This document shows positions 9,128 through 17,676 of a DNA stretch of 64,000 nt, one piece after another. This DNA is from Pseudochelatococcus lubricantis. Its GTDB lineage: Bacteria > Pseudomonadota > Alphaproteobacteria > Rhizobiales > Beijerinckiaceae. Position 1 is the first letter of the stretch. Every line of letters starts with the position of its first letter. A program made the translations under genes and the position numbers. The notes under the pieces were generated by a model. It had not been told where the DNA came from, made no database searches, and saw only the letters and a program-made list of their open reading frames with translations. The stretch lies in contig NZ_JAASQI010000001.1 in NCBI RefSeq assembly GCF_011762225.1, forward strand, positions 620,001 to 684,000. The letters are read 5' to 3'.

Positions 9128-10954
9128 ATGTGCGGCATCATCGCTATTCTTGGTAAGTCGGCAGTTGCGACGGCTCTCGTCGATGCGCTGAAGCGGCTGG
9201 AATATCGGGGTTACGATTCGGCCGGCGTCGCCACACTTGAGGACGGGGTGCTGACGCGCGTGCGGGCGGAGGGCAAGCTGCGCAATCTGGAAGCGCGGCT
9301 CGCCGAGCATCCGCTCCATGGCCATGTCGGCATCGGCCACACCCGCTGGGCGACGCACGGCCGCCCGACCGAGATCAACGCCCATCCGCACGCCACCGGC
9401 CGCGTGGCCGTGGTGCACAACGGCATCATCGAGAACTTCCGCGAACTGCGCGACGCGCTTGCCCGCGAGGGCGCCGTGTTCCATACGCAGACGGACACCG
9501 AGGTCGTCGCGCTGCTGGTTGACCATGCGCTGGAGCGGGGGCTTTCGCCTGTCGAGGCGGTGTGCGAGACGCTTCCGCGCCTCAAGGGCGCCTTCGCGCT
9601 GGCCTTCCTCTTCGCGGGCGAGGAGGATCTGCTGATCGGCGCCCGGCAGGGCGCCCCGCTCGCCATCGGCTTCGGCGACGGCGAGAACTATCTGGGATCG
9701 GACGCGCTGGCGCTCGCGCCCTTCACGGACCGCATCGCCTATCTGGAAGACGGCGACTGGGCCGTGCTGTCGCGGTCCGCCGTCACCGTCTACGACGCCG
9801 GCAACCGGGAGGTGACACGCCCTGTCAGCCTGATTCCCGCCGGCACGCTGCTCGCGGACAAGGGCAACTACAGCCATTTCATGGCGAAGGAAATTCACGA
9901 GCAGCCGGAAGTGGTGGGCCGCACCGTCGCCCATTATGTCGACCTCGCGACGGGCACGGTGCGTTTGCCGGAGGAGGTGGCGATCGACTTCGCGGCCATC
10001 GACCGGCTGGCGATCGCCGCCTGCGGTACGGCCTATTATGCCGGCATTATCGCCAAATACTGGTTCGAGCAGCTTGCCCGCCTGCCGGTCGAGATCGACG
10101 TCGCCTCCGAGTTCCGCTATCGCGAACCGCCGCTGACCGGGCGCGGGCTCGCACTGTTCATCTCGCAATCGGGCGAAACGGCGGATACGCTTGCCTCCCT
10201 GCGCTATGCGAAAGCGGCCGGCTGGCCGGCGCTCGCCGTGGTGAACGTCGCGACCTCCACCATCGCGCGCGAAAGCGACGTGGTGGCGCCGACGCTGGCG
10301 GGCCCCGAGATCGGCGTAGCCTCGACGAAGGCTTTCACCTGCCAGCTCGCGGTGTTGCTGGCGCTCGCCATCCACGCCGGCCGCGCGCGCGGCGTTCTTT
10401 CGGCGCAGGAGGAGCAGGAACTTGTCGACGCGCTCGTCGGCGTGCCCTCCCATATGACGAAGGTGCTGGCGCGCGAGACGCAGGTCGAGCAGGTGGCGCG
10501 CGACCTGGCGAAGGCCCGCGATGTGCTCTATCTCGGGCGCGGCCTGTCCTATGCGCTGGCGCTCGAAGGCGCGCTGAAGCTGAAGGAACTGTCCTATATC
10601 CACGCCGAGGGCTATGCCGCGGGCGAACTGAAGCACGGTCCCATCGCGCTCATCGACGAGGCGATGCCGGTCATCGTGCTGGCGCCGCGCGACAAGGTTT
10701 TCGAGAAGACGGTCTCCAACGTACAGGAAGTCGCCGCGCGCGGCGGCCGCATCATCCTGATCGGCGATGCGCATGCGGCCGGGGAGGCTGGCCTTGCCGG
10801 CGAAACGGCTGTCGTGATGCCGGAGGTGCACCCGGCCGTTGTGCCGCTGCTCTATGCGCTGCCGGTGCAGCTTCTGTCCTACCACACGGCCCGCGTAATG
10901 GGGAAGGACGTCGACCAGCCGCGCAATCTGGCGAAATCCGTGACGGTGGAATAG
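9128..10954 (+). CDS. glmS: glutamine-fructose-6-phosphate aminotransferase (isomerizing)
   Basis: A 608-residue cytosolic enzyme making glucosamine-6-phosphate from fructose-6-phosphate and glutamine, the first committed step to UDP-GlcNAc. The start is fixed by MCGIIAILG: removal of Met exposes the catalytic Cys of the N-terminal Ntn glutaminase domain. TRWATHGRP and HNGIIENF follow in that domain. Two SIS sugar-isomerase domains occupy about 285-590 (ACGTAYYAG, ISQSGETADT, ELSYIHAEGYAAGELKHGP). The C-terminus NLAKSVTVE is the conserved family end. It lies just downstream of glmU and is probably co-transcribed. No glmS ribozyme signature is expected or seen in this gap. Confidence 0.97.
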   Translation: MCGIIAILGKSAVATALVDALKRLEYRGYDSAGVATLEDGVLTRVRAEGKLRNLEARLAEHPLHGHVGIGHTRWATHGRPTEINAHPHATGRVAVVHNGIIENFRELRDALAREGAVFHTQTDTEVVALLVDHALERGLSPVEAVCETLPRLKGAFALAFLFAGEEDLLIGARQGAPLAIGFGDGENYLGSDALALAPFTDRIAYLEDGDWAVLSRSAVTVYDAGNREVTRPVSLIPAGTLLADKGNYSHFMAKEIHEQPEVVGRTVAHYVDLATGTVRLPEEVAIDFAAIDRLAIAACGTAYYAGIIAKYWFEQLARLPVEIDVASEFRYREPPLTGRGLALFISQSGETADTLASLRYAKAAGWPALAVVNVATSTIARESDVVAPTLAGPEIGVASTKAFTCQLAVLLALAIHAGRARGVLSAQEEQELVDALVGVPSHMTKVLARETQVEQVARDLAKARDVLYLGRGLSYALALEGALKLKELSYIHAEGYAAGELKHGPIALIDEAMPVIVLAPRDKVFEKTVSNVQEVAARGGRIILIGDAHAAGEAGLAGETAVVMPEVHPAVVPLLYALPVQLLSYHTARVMGKDVDQPRNLAKSVTVE

Positions 10955-11045
10955 CGCATCAAACCGAAAAACGGATTCTGTTTCTTGGTAAGCTCGATGC
11001 ACATCCAAACGGCACGGACACCGGGCTGCCCCTATCGTCTGCCTT

Positions 11046-11084
11046 AGATCATGTCAGCATTTCACCGAAACGCTGACATGATCT
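11046..11084. repeat. palindromic repeat module M4
   Basis: A perfect 13-bp inverted repeat, AGATCATGTCAGC and GCTGACATGATCT, flanks a 13-nt loop. It forms one end of the mosaic element after glmS and may double as a terminator for glmS. No second copy was seen in this window. Confidence 0.7.
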
Positions 11085-11098
11085 AACTCTTTGATTTT

Positions 11099-11250
11099 GA
11101 GCGAATTCTGATCGATCAAATGATTCCATTTGATCGGAACGCGCTCTAAAGCGTTTTCAAGCAAAGTGGATACCGGTTTGCGTTAAGAAAGCGCGTAATA
11201 TCAAAAACTTATAGCATTTCTGCGTTTCAATGAAATGTCGAAATGCTATA
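11099..11250 (-). repeat. mosaic intergenic element, modules M3-M2-M1
   Basis: Read on the minus strand, this is M1 (11210-11250, a palindrome beginning TATAGCATTTCGACATTTCA), then M2 (11148-11209, beginning AGTTTTTGATATTACGCGC). M3 (11099-11147, beginning AGAGCGCGTTCCGATCAAAT and ending GAATTCGCTC) follows. The same modules recur in other orders at 15467, 39347, 60221 and 62324. Such short mosaic elements are known from rhizobia. Confidence 0.85.
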
Positions 11251-11294
11251 GCCGGCATGCGTGCCGGAGGAGGGGGGCACGGTCTTGGCCGCGC

Positions 11295-12407
11295 TCACTC
11301 CGCAAGCTCGGCTGCGACATACTCGGCGATCGCGAGGGAGGCGGTGAGACCGGGGCTTTCGATGCCGAAGAGGTTCACCAGCCCCGGCAGGCCGTGCGTT
11401 GCCGCTCCGTCGATGCGGAAATCGGCTGCGGGCTCGCCGGGTCCCGATATCTTGGGGCGCACGCCGGAGAAGGTGGCCTCCAGCGCATCGGCTGGCAGCG
11501 CCGGCCAGTATTTGCGGATCTCGCGCTCGAAATGCGCCTTGCGCCCGCCGTCGACGCTGTAATCCACCTCCTCGATCCATTCGACATCCGGACCGAAACG
11601 CATGCCGCCGCCGAGGTCCAGCGTGAGATGTACGCCGAGGCCGCCGGGTTCCGGCACCGGATAGACGAGATGCGAGAACACAGGGCGCCCGGGAAGGGCG
11701 TAATAGGTGCCGCGCGCAAAGTAGGCTTTCGGCACATGGGCGGAAGACAGGCCCGCGATCCGCCCCGCCACACGGGGCGCCGCGCAGCCGGCGGCGTTGA
11801 TCAGCAGGCGCGTCGCCAGCGTGAAGCCGTCCCCGGTGGCCGTGTTCACGGTGTCGACTTCGAAACCTGCCGGGGTGGCGCGGATGGCGGTGGCCTCGGT
11901 GTTGAGGCTGAGCATGGCGCCGAGCGCCTCGGCCTCGCCCAGCAGGGCCAGCATGTAGCCGTGGCTGTCGATAATGCCCGTCGACGGTGACATCAGCGCC
12001 GAGACGCAATGCACCTCGGGCTCGATTTCGTGCGTCTCCTCCGCGCTCAGGCGATGCAGATCGTTGACGCCGCAGGCGGCCGCGCGGTGCAGGATTTCGT
12101 CCAGCACCGGCTGCTGGGCAAGATCGGTCGCCACGATGAGCTTGCCGCAGCGGCTGTGCGCGACGCCGTGGCTGGCCGCGAACGCATAGAGCATGTCGCG
12201 ACCGCGCACGCATAGCCGCGCCTTCAGGCTTCCGGGAGTGTAATAGAGCCCGGCGTGGATGACTTCCGAATTGCGCGAACTCGTTTCGGTCCCGAAGGCG
12301 TCGTTGCGTTCGAGAACAACGGTCTCGCGTCCCGCGGCGGCCATGGCGCGCGCCACGGCCAGCCCCACCACACCGGCGCCGATCACAACGCAGTCTACAT
12401 GCTCCAT
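11295..12407 (-). CDS. FAD-dependent oxidoreductase, L-2-hydroxyglutarate oxidase-like
   Basis: A 370-residue flavoprotein of the DAO superfamily. The N-terminal Rossmann motif [19 protein letters not shown] binds FAD, and the block [13 protein letters not shown] near residue 43 is characteristic of LhgO/L2HGDH enzymes. These oxidise L-2-hydroxyglutarate to 2-oxoglutarate, feeding electrons to the respiratory chain. [16 protein letters not shown] and the C-terminal [18 protein letters not shown] agree with that family. The CsiD hydroxylase partner of the glutarate pathway is not in the window. The actual substrate could instead be another 2-hydroxy or 2-amino acid released by the neighbouring hydantoinase-type system. 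The gene ends in the cluster of mosaic repeats and follows livF by 24 bp, so the two are probably co-transcribed. Confidence 0.78.
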   Translation of the reverse strand: MEHVDCVVIGAGVVGLAVARAMAAAGRETVVLERNDAFGTETSSRNSEVIHAGLYYTPGSLKARLCVRGRDMLYAFAASHGVAHSRCGKLIVATDLAQQPVLDEILHRAAACGVNDLHRLSAEETHEIEPEVHCVSALMSPSTGIIDSHGYMLALLGEAEALGAMLSLNTEATAIRATPAGFEVDTVNTATGDGFTLATRLLINAAGCAAPRVAGRIAGLSSAHVPKAYFARGTYYALPGRPVFSHLVYPVPEPGGLGVHLTLDLGGGMRFGPDVEWIEEVDYSVDGGRKAHFEREIRKYWPALPADALEATFSGVRPKISGPGEPAADFRIDGAATHGLPGLVNLFGIESPGLTASLAIAEYVAAELAE

Positions 12408-12431
12408 CGGCTTCCCCTGTTCATCCGGCCG

Positions 12432-13148
12432 TCACGCAGCAGTGTAGCCGAAATAGGCCTGTTCCAGGGCCTCGTCGCTGCCGATTTCGTCGACGCGGGC
12501 GTTCAGGACCACCTGGCCGTTACGCAGGATGTAGATATGTGTCGCAAGATCGAGGATACGAGCCGTCGACTGCTCGACGATCAGCAGCGTCAGGCCGCTT
12601 TCCTTGTTGAGCTGCCGCAGGCTCTCGTAGACCTGGTCGATGATGAGGGGGGCGAGGCCCAGCGACGGCTCGTCGATCATGATGAGCGAGGGTTGCTGCA
12701 GAATGGCGCGGGCGATGGCGAGCTGCTGCTGTTCGCCGCCGGACAGGTGGCCGGCGATGCCCTTGTAGCGTGCGCGCAGGACCGGAAAGGTATCGAGCAC
12801 CCCCTCGACGTCGCGCTGGACGCCCGCCCGATCACCGCGCCCCATCCCGCCGAGGGCGAGGTTTTCTTCCACGCTGAGGGTGCGGAAGATGCTGCGCCCT
12901 TCCGGCACAAGGACGAGGCCTTCGCGGCAGAGCTGCTCCGGGGCCCGGCCCACAATGCTCTTGCCGTTGAAGGTGATGGTGCCGCCGAAGGGCGCCTGCA
13001 GCCCTGAAATGGTTTTCAGCAGAGTCGATTTGCCGGCGCCGTTGGGCCCGACCACGAAGACGATTTCACCCTTGCCGACGGCAAGATCGATTCCCCCGAG
13101 CGCCGTCAGGCGCCCGTACCCGGCGCGAAGGCCTTCCACTTTCAGCAT
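12432..13148 (-). CDS. livF: branched-chain-amino-acid-type ABC transporter ATP-binding protein
   Basis: A 238-residue LivF-class ATPase. Walker A is GPNGAGKST near residue 37, the signature is LSGGEQQQLAIARA, Walker B is LIMIDEPSLGLAP, and an H-loop follows. It belongs with the LivJ, LivG, LivH and LivM homologues encoded divergently at 13372-17651. The start was put at MLKVEGLRAGYG, 13148, with AGGGGA upstream. A longer in-frame extension would run through the operator region. The split of livF onto the opposite strand from the other four genes is unusual and puts the regulatory gap between them. The substrate is not determined. Context suggests a cyclic amide or amino-acid derivative. Confidence 0.9.
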   Translation of the reverse strand: MLKVEGLRAGYGRLTALGGIDLAVGKGEIVFVVGPNGAGKSTLLKTISGLQAPFGGTITFNGKSIVGRAPEQLCREGLVLVPEGRSIFRTLSVEENLALGGMGRGDRAGVQRDVEGVLDTFPVLRARYKGIAGHLSGGEQQQLAIARAILQQPSLIMIDEPSLGLAPLIIDQVYESLRQLNKESGLTLLIVEQSTARILDLATHIYILRNGQVVLNARVDEIGSDEALEQAYFGYTAA

Positions 13149-13234
13149 GTTTTCCCCTGTCTGTCCGGACGCTCCTGCGGCTTGTCGGAGCCGGGGCGTC
13201 TCTCTCGACGATGGTTGGAGCATAGCCTTCAAAT

Positions 13235-13337
13235 CTGTCCACAGTCCACTGTTTGACGCCTCCGGTTGTGAAATTTTTTGTTGACTCGGGGCCGGTGTGC
13301 GTTTCTTCTGTCCACAGTCCACGATTTAAGCGTGGAC
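13235..13337. promoter_or_regulatory. repeated GTCCAC operators in the divergent livF/livJ gap
   Basis: CTGTCCACAGTCCAC occurs twice as an exact direct repeat (13235-13249 and 13308-13322, 73 bp apart). The second copy runs into a perfect 7-bp inverted repeat, GTCCACG and CGTGGAC (13317-13337, spacer ATTTAAG). Identical boxes in a shared divergent promoter suggest a regulator site. The GntR protein encoded at 17677 in the same run is the obvious candidate. Binding is inferred. Confidence 0.6.
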
Positions 13338-13371
13338 AACAATAAAAATTGATCCACAGGGGTAAAGCAAT

Positions 13372-14574
13372 ATGGGTGCCAAGTTTACACTTGGGCTGGC
13401 GTTCGCTGCTGGCCTGGGGCTCCTGTCCGCTGCGGGAGCGCGGGCTGAGGAGCCGATCCGTATCGGCTTCGCGATCGCGCAATCGGGCTGGCTGTCGAAC
13501 TACGATCTGCCCCCGTTCCGGGCGGCTGTGACGAAAATTGACGAGATCAACGCGGCCGGCGGCCTGCTGGGCAGGCAAATTGCCTATACCGCCGCCGACA
13601 CCAAGACCGACCAGGAGCGTTCCGCCTCCATCGGTTCCGAGATGGTCAACGGCGGCGTGGACCTGCTCGTGGTCTCCTGCGACTACGACTTCGGCGCCCC
13701 GGCGGCACTCGCCGCCAATCAGGCCGGCATCATCACCATCAGCCTCTGCGCCGCCGATCCCAAGATGGGGGTTCAGGGTGTCGGCCCGTATGCCTTTACG
13801 GCAACTTCCGCTGCCCAGGCAGAGGGCGTGGCCATGGCGGAATACGCCCGGACCAAGATGGGGCTCAAGACCGCCTATGTTCTTGAGGATTCCATCATCG
13901 AGTACAACAAGTCCGCCTGCGCGGGCTTCAGGTCCGCCTTCACGGCGGCCGGCGGCGCGGCGGCGATCCTCGGCTCCGACACGTTTCGCAACGAGGATCC
14001 CTCGATCGCGGCGCAGATCACCCGCATAAAGGCGCTACCGGCAGCGCCCGATGCGATCTATCTCTGCTCGGTGACGCCGGGTGGCGCCTCGGCCGTCCGC
14101 CAGTTGCGCGCCGCGGGCATCGACACGCCGATCCTTGCCAGCACTGCCATGGTCGACAACTATTGGCTGAACGCCGTGCCGGGCCTCAAGGACTTCTATC
14201 TGCCCGGTCTGATGTCGCTCTACGGCGACGACCCGCGTCCCGAGATGGCGACCTTTCTGGAGGCATTCCGGAAGCGCTGGAACGAGCCGCCGGTCTCCTC
14301 CTACGCGGTCCTCGGCTACAGCATGATCGAGGCCTGGGCGCGGGCGGTCGAGAAGGCGGGCACGGTGAAGGCCGATCCCGTGCTCGCGGTGATGAACAGC
14401 TTCCGGGACGAGCCGTTCACCGCTGGCCCCACCACTTTCACCGACCAGATGCACATCCAGCTCAACCGCCCCTGGCTCATCATGAAGGTCGAGAACGACT
14501 CCTTCCACGCTGTCGAACTCTTCCGCAACACGATCGTGCCGGACATGAAGCTGCTGTTCCGCGTCGGGCAATGA
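13372..14574 (+). CDS. ABC transporter substrate-binding protein, Leu/Ile/Val type
   Basis: A 400-residue periplasmic binding protein (peripla_BP_6 / LivJ class). A Sec signal peptide covers residues 1-24 (hydrophobic core LGLAFAAGLGLLSAAG, cleavage after ARA). The mature protein starts EEPIRIGFAIAQSGW, typical of the class. It captures the substrate for the LivH-LivM-LivF-LivG transporter. Urea, amide and aromatic binders share this fold, so the Leu/Ile/Val name should not be taken as substrate. It is the first gene of a rightward run through livG, livH, livM, gntR, hyuA and hyuB, preceded by the GTCCAC operators. Confidence 0.88.
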   Translation: MGAKFTLGLAFAAGLGLLSAAGARAEEPIRIGFAIAQSGWLSNYDLPPFRAAVTKIDEINAAGGLLGRQIAYTAADTKTDQERSASIGSEMVNGGVDLLVVSCDYDFGAPAALAANQAGIITISLCAADPKMGVQGVGPYAFTATSAAQAEGVAMAEYARTKMGLKTAYVLEDSIIEYNKSACAGFRSAFTAAGGAAAILGSDTFRNEDPSIAAQITRIKALPAAPDAIYLCSVTPGGASAVRQLRAAGIDTPILASTAMVDNYWLNAVPGLKDFYLPGLMSLYGDDPRPEMATFLEAFRKRWNEPPVSSYAVLGYSMIEAWARAVEKAGTVKADPVLAVMNSFRDEPFTAGPTTFTDQMHIQLNRPWLIMKVENDSFHAVELFRNTIVPDMKLLFRVGQ

Positions 14575-14709
14575 TGCGTTTTCCGCCATCGGCCTGATAA
14601 GTCCAGGTTTGCCGCGCAATCCCTTGCGGTGCGCCTGGTCCCGGTCCCTCCGTCGTCGCCGTATCCGTCTTCCGGGCGAGGGAGAGGTGCATCTTCACGG
14701 AAAGCAGCA

Positions 14710-15468
14710 ATGACGACACAGACCCTTCAGACGCTGGAAGCGCGGGATGTGCATATCTCCTTCGGGGGTATCCGCGCCCTTTCCGGTGTTAACATGAAGC
14801 TCCGGCGCGGCGTCGTCTTCGGACTGATCGGGCCGAACGGCGCGGGCAAGACCACGATGGTCAACGTCCTGTCCGGTTTTCAGCGCCCAACCTCGGGCAC
14901 GGTGAACCTCGACGGTGCCGACGCCTCCGGCATAGGCCCCCAGAAGATGGCGCGCGCCGGGATAGGGCGCTCGTTTCAGGCCGCGCGGCTCTTTCGCGAC
15001 ATGACGGTGGAGCAGAACCTCATGGTCGCGGCCTTCGGCGCCGGATTGCCGGCCGCCCGGGCGGCCCGCGCCGCGCACGAGATCCTGGAATGGATGGGGC
15101 TCGCCGCGGCGGCCGGAAAGCGCTGCGACACGCTTTCATACGGCGACGAGCGCCGGGTGAGCATCGCGCGGGCATTGGCGCTCGACCCGGCCTTCGTTCT
15201 GCTCGACGAGCCCGCCTCGGGCATGAACGACGCCGAGTGCGACGCGCTCATGCATACAATCGCGCATCTTCCGGCGCGCTTCGGCTGCGGCGTGCTGCTC
15301 ATCGAGCACAACATGAAAGTCATCATGGGAGTCTGCGACCGCGTGCATGTGCTCGACGGCGGCCGCAGCCTCGCCGAGGGCACCCCTGTCGAGGTGCAGA
15401 ACGATCCGACTGTCCGGCGCGCCTATCTCGGCGAGAAAGCCGCGCCGAAATCCGCCGCCCTCTTCTAG
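14710..15468 (+). CDS. livG: branched-chain-amino-acid-type ABC transporter ATP-binding protein
   Basis: A 252-residue LivG-class ATPase, the second nucleotide-binding subunit of the Liv-type importer. Walker A is GPNGAGKTT near residue 40. The signature region LSYGDERRVSIARALA replaces the canonical LSGGQ with LSYGD, as is usual in LivG. Walker B is FVLLDEPASG, followed by IEHNM with the switch His. The start at 14710 (MTTQTLQTLEARDVH) fits the family better than an upstream in-frame Met. The TAG stop codon is the first three bases of a mosaic repeat (TAGAGCGCG), so the repeat has defined this C-terminus. Confidence 0.9.
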   Translation: MTTQTLQTLEARDVHISFGGIRALSGVNMKLRRGVVFGLIGPNGAGKTTMVNVLSGFQRPTSGTVNLDGADASGIGPQKMARAGIGRSFQAARLFRDMTVEQNLMVAAFGAGLPAARAARAAHEILEWMGLAAAAGKRCDTLSYGDERRVSIARALALDPAFVLLDEPASGMNDAECDALMHTIAHLPARFGCGVLLIEHNMKVIMGVCDRVHVLDGGRSLAEGTPVEVQNDPTVRRAYLGEKAAPKSAALF

Positions 15469-15519
15469 AGCGCGTTCCGATCAGATGGAGCATCTGATCG
15501 ATCAGAATTCGCTCAAGAT
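15467..15519 (+). repeat. mosaic element, module M3
   Basis: A single M3 copy between livG and livH. It contains a perfect 10-bp inverted repeat, CGATCAGATG and CATCTGATCG, around GAG (15478-15500) and ends GAATTCGCTCAAGAT. It begins inside the livG stop codon. It may attenuate transcription within the liv run or protect the upstream mRNA. Confidence 0.85.
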
Positions 15520-15654
15520 AAGGATTTCAGGGGGCTTGCCAGAGCGGGATGAGCCTGCCGTCGAGACGTCATTCCGCTCCGTCGCTTTGTTGACGCACGA
15601 TCTCTTTCCGGAAGGCGGGAGCCGCTTCCGGGATATCGGTCCAGGAGAACGTCA

Positions 15655-16569
15655 GTGTCCAATATCGTCCAGATTCTGGCGGATGCGATCTCGCTCGGCA
15701 GCCTCTACGCGCTGGTCGCTCTCGCCATCGGGCTGGTCTTCGGGGTGATGAAGCTCATCAACTTCGCCCAGGCCGACTATATCACCATTGGCGCCTATGC
15801 ACTGGTCGTCCCCAGCGCCAGCGTCACACCCGTGCTGTTGCTCGGCGCCCTGCCGGTCGCGCTCATGGTGCCGGGGGTCATGCTCGTGGTGACGCTGCTC
15901 GCGCTCGCCACCGAGCGGCTCGCCTTCCGCCCCATGCGTAACGCCAATCCGGCGACGCTGCTCATCTCGTCCTTCGCGGTGAGCTACTTCCTGCAGCACC
16001 TCGTGATGATGGTCCACACGGGCCGACCGAAATCCGTGGGCATCGGCAACAGCCTTGCGGGGGCGGTCGAGGTACTGGGTGTCCGCCTGCCGGGTAACCA
16101 GATCCTGACCATGGCCGTCGCGGCCGTGCTGCTGGTGGCGCTGGTGTTCTTCCTGAAGAAGACACCCATGGGCATCCAGATGCGCGCCGCAGCGGAGAAC
16201 TTCCAGATGGCGCGTCTCATGGGCGTGCGCGCCAACCGCGTCATCGCCGTGGCGTTCGTCATGAGCGGCATCATGGCGGCAACGGTCTCGCTGCTGCTCG
16301 TGATCCAGACTGGCACGCTCGATATCCGCATGGGCCTGATGCCGGTGATCTTCGCCTTCTTCGCCACCGTCATCGGCGGCATGGGCTCGCTTCCCGGAGC
16401 GGCGCTCGGCGGCTTCATCGTGGGCTTCATCTCGGTGCTGCTGCAGGCATTCCTGCCGGCCGAGCTGCGCGCCTTCCGCGATGCGGGCGTCTTCCTGCTG
16501 GTGATTCTGATCCTGCTGGTGCGGCCCCAGGGCCTGATTGTTGACCGCGCCGCAAAGGAGCGTGTGTGA
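15655..16569 (+). CDS. livH: branched-chain-amino-acid-type ABC transporter permease
   Basis: A 304-residue integral membrane protein of the LivH class, about eight hydrophobic segments, forming half of the translocation pore. Family features include LGSLYALVALAIGLVFGVMKL near the N-terminus and the coupling region GIQMRAAAENFQMARLMG, followed by the GGMGSLPGAALGG loop. It starts at GTG (15655) with AGGAG 8 nt upstream. Its TGA overlaps the livM ATG by one base (TGATG), indicating coupled translation. Confidence 0.9.
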   Translation: MSNIVQILADAISLGSLYALVALAIGLVFGVMKLINFAQADYITIGAYALVVPSASVTPVLLLGALPVALMVPGVMLVVTLLALATERLAFRPMRNANPATLLISSFAVSYFLQHLVMMVHTGRPKSVGIGNSLAGAVEVLGVRLPGNQILTMAVAAVLLVALVFFLKKTPMGIQMRAAAENFQMARLMGVRANRVIAVAFVMSGIMAATVSLLLVIQTGTLDIRMGLMPVIFAFFATVIGGMGSLPGAALGGFIVGFISVLLQAFLPAELRAFRDAGVFLLVILILLVRPQGLIVDRAAKERV

Positions 16570-17651
16570 TGTCTGTTTCGCCCCTTTCCCCCCATGCCCC
16601 GGCGACGACGGACCGGGGCCCGGCCGAGCGCCTGCTCCGCTGCTGGTTTCCGGTCCTCGCCCTGATCGTGCCGCTGTTCGCCGTCGCGATCGTGAGCGAT
16701 CTCGCGGGCTCGGTGATGATCCAGCGCACGGTCACGGAGGCGCTGATCCGCATTGTCGTGGTGGTCGGCATCTATGTCTTCGTCGGCAACACGGGTGTCA
16801 TCTCCTTCGGCTCGGTGACCTTCATGGCCATCGCCGCCTATGCAACCGGCTGGCAGACCTGCTGCGAGGCGCTCAAGCCGATTACGATGCCGGGCCTGCC
16901 CGAGTTCCTGCGCGACCACAGCTATTCGCTGTTTCCGGCGGCGCTCGCCGCGGTGGCGCTGGCGGCGCTGGCGGCTTTCGTCACCGGCCTGGTCCTGATG
17001 CGGATGAGCGGCCTTGCCGCTTCCATATCCACGCTCGCCGTACTGTTCATCGTGAACGTGGTCTATTCCAACTGGGATAGCGTCACGATGGGAACCGCCT
17101 CGATGGTCGGCCTGCCGCGCTACGTGACGCTCTGGGTCGCGCTCGGGGCGGCGGTCCTCGCCATCGTGGTGGCATGGCTCTACCAGTCGTCCCGCTTCGG
17201 GCTCGCGGTGCGCGCCACCCGTGCCGACGAGGTGGCGGCGGCGGCCTGCGGCGTGTCGCTCTACCGGGCGCGTCTGCTGGCCTTCACCCTGTCTGGAGCG
17301 CTCATGGGACTGGGCGGTGTGCTGACGGCGCATTTCCTCGGCACGGTCTCGATCAACTCCTTTTTCCTGAAGCTCACCTTCATCGCGCTCGCAATGCTGG
17401 TCGTGGGTGGCATGGGAAGCCTCGCCGGCGCGGTGGCGGGCGTGGTCGTGACGAGCGTCGTGATCGACGTCTTCCGCCGCCTGGAAAGCGGCTTCTCCAT
17501 CGCGGGCGCGAACTGGTCGCTTCCCGCGGGCACCCAGGAGCTGGTCCTGGCGGGCGTGATGCTGCTGATCCTCATCTACCGCAAAGATGGGCTCATGGGC
17601 GGGCGCGAGTTCCATTGGCCCAGCAATAGGGGCAAGATCGCCGGAACGTAG
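16569..17651 (+). CDS. livM: branched-chain-amino-acid-type ABC transporter permease
   Basis: A 360-residue LivM-class permease with about ten hydrophobic stretches, partner of LivH. Seen are VGNTGVISFGSVTFMAIAAY, the EAA-like cytoplasmic loop RATRADEVAAAACGVSLYR, and VVGGMGSLAGAVAGVVVTS. ATG at 16569 is preferred over the adjacent GTG at 16566 because AAGGAG at 16555-16560 is then optimally spaced. It ends 25 bp before the GntR gene in the same run. Confidence 0.9.
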   Translation: MSVSPLSPHAPATTDRGPAERLLRCWFPVLALIVPLFAVAIVSDLAGSVMIQRTVTEALIRIVVVVGIYVFVGNTGVISFGSVTFMAIAAYATGWQTCCEALKPITMPGLPEFLRDHSYSLFPAALAAVALAALAAFVTGLVLMRMSGLAASISTLAVLFIVNVVYSNWDSVTMGTASMVGLPRYVTLWVALGAAVLAIVVAWLYQSSRFGLAVRATRADEVAAAACGVSLYRARLLAFTLSGALMGLGGVLTAHFLGTVSINSFFLKLTFIALAMLVVGGMGSLAGAVAGVVVTSVVIDVFRRLESGFSIAGANWSLPAGTQELVLAGVMLLILIYRKDGLMGGREFHWPSNRGKIAGT

Positions 17652-17676
17652 CCCACTCCGACGGAGACATTCTTAA

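Larger units (their letters stand above)
10955..11294. other. intergenic region filled with mosaic repeats
   Basis: This 340-bp gap between convergent glmS and the LhgO-like gene is built mainly of four abutting palindromic or conserved modules (11046-11250), listed separately. A further small hairpin (CCGGCA / TGCCGG) lies at about 11252-11267. No gene is present. Confidence 0.7.

Noticed and set aside
9038-11008. Long open frame antisense to glmS (about 656 codons)
   Set aside because: The plus-strand frame is unmistakably GlmS with all motifs. The antisense translation has no recognisable fold.
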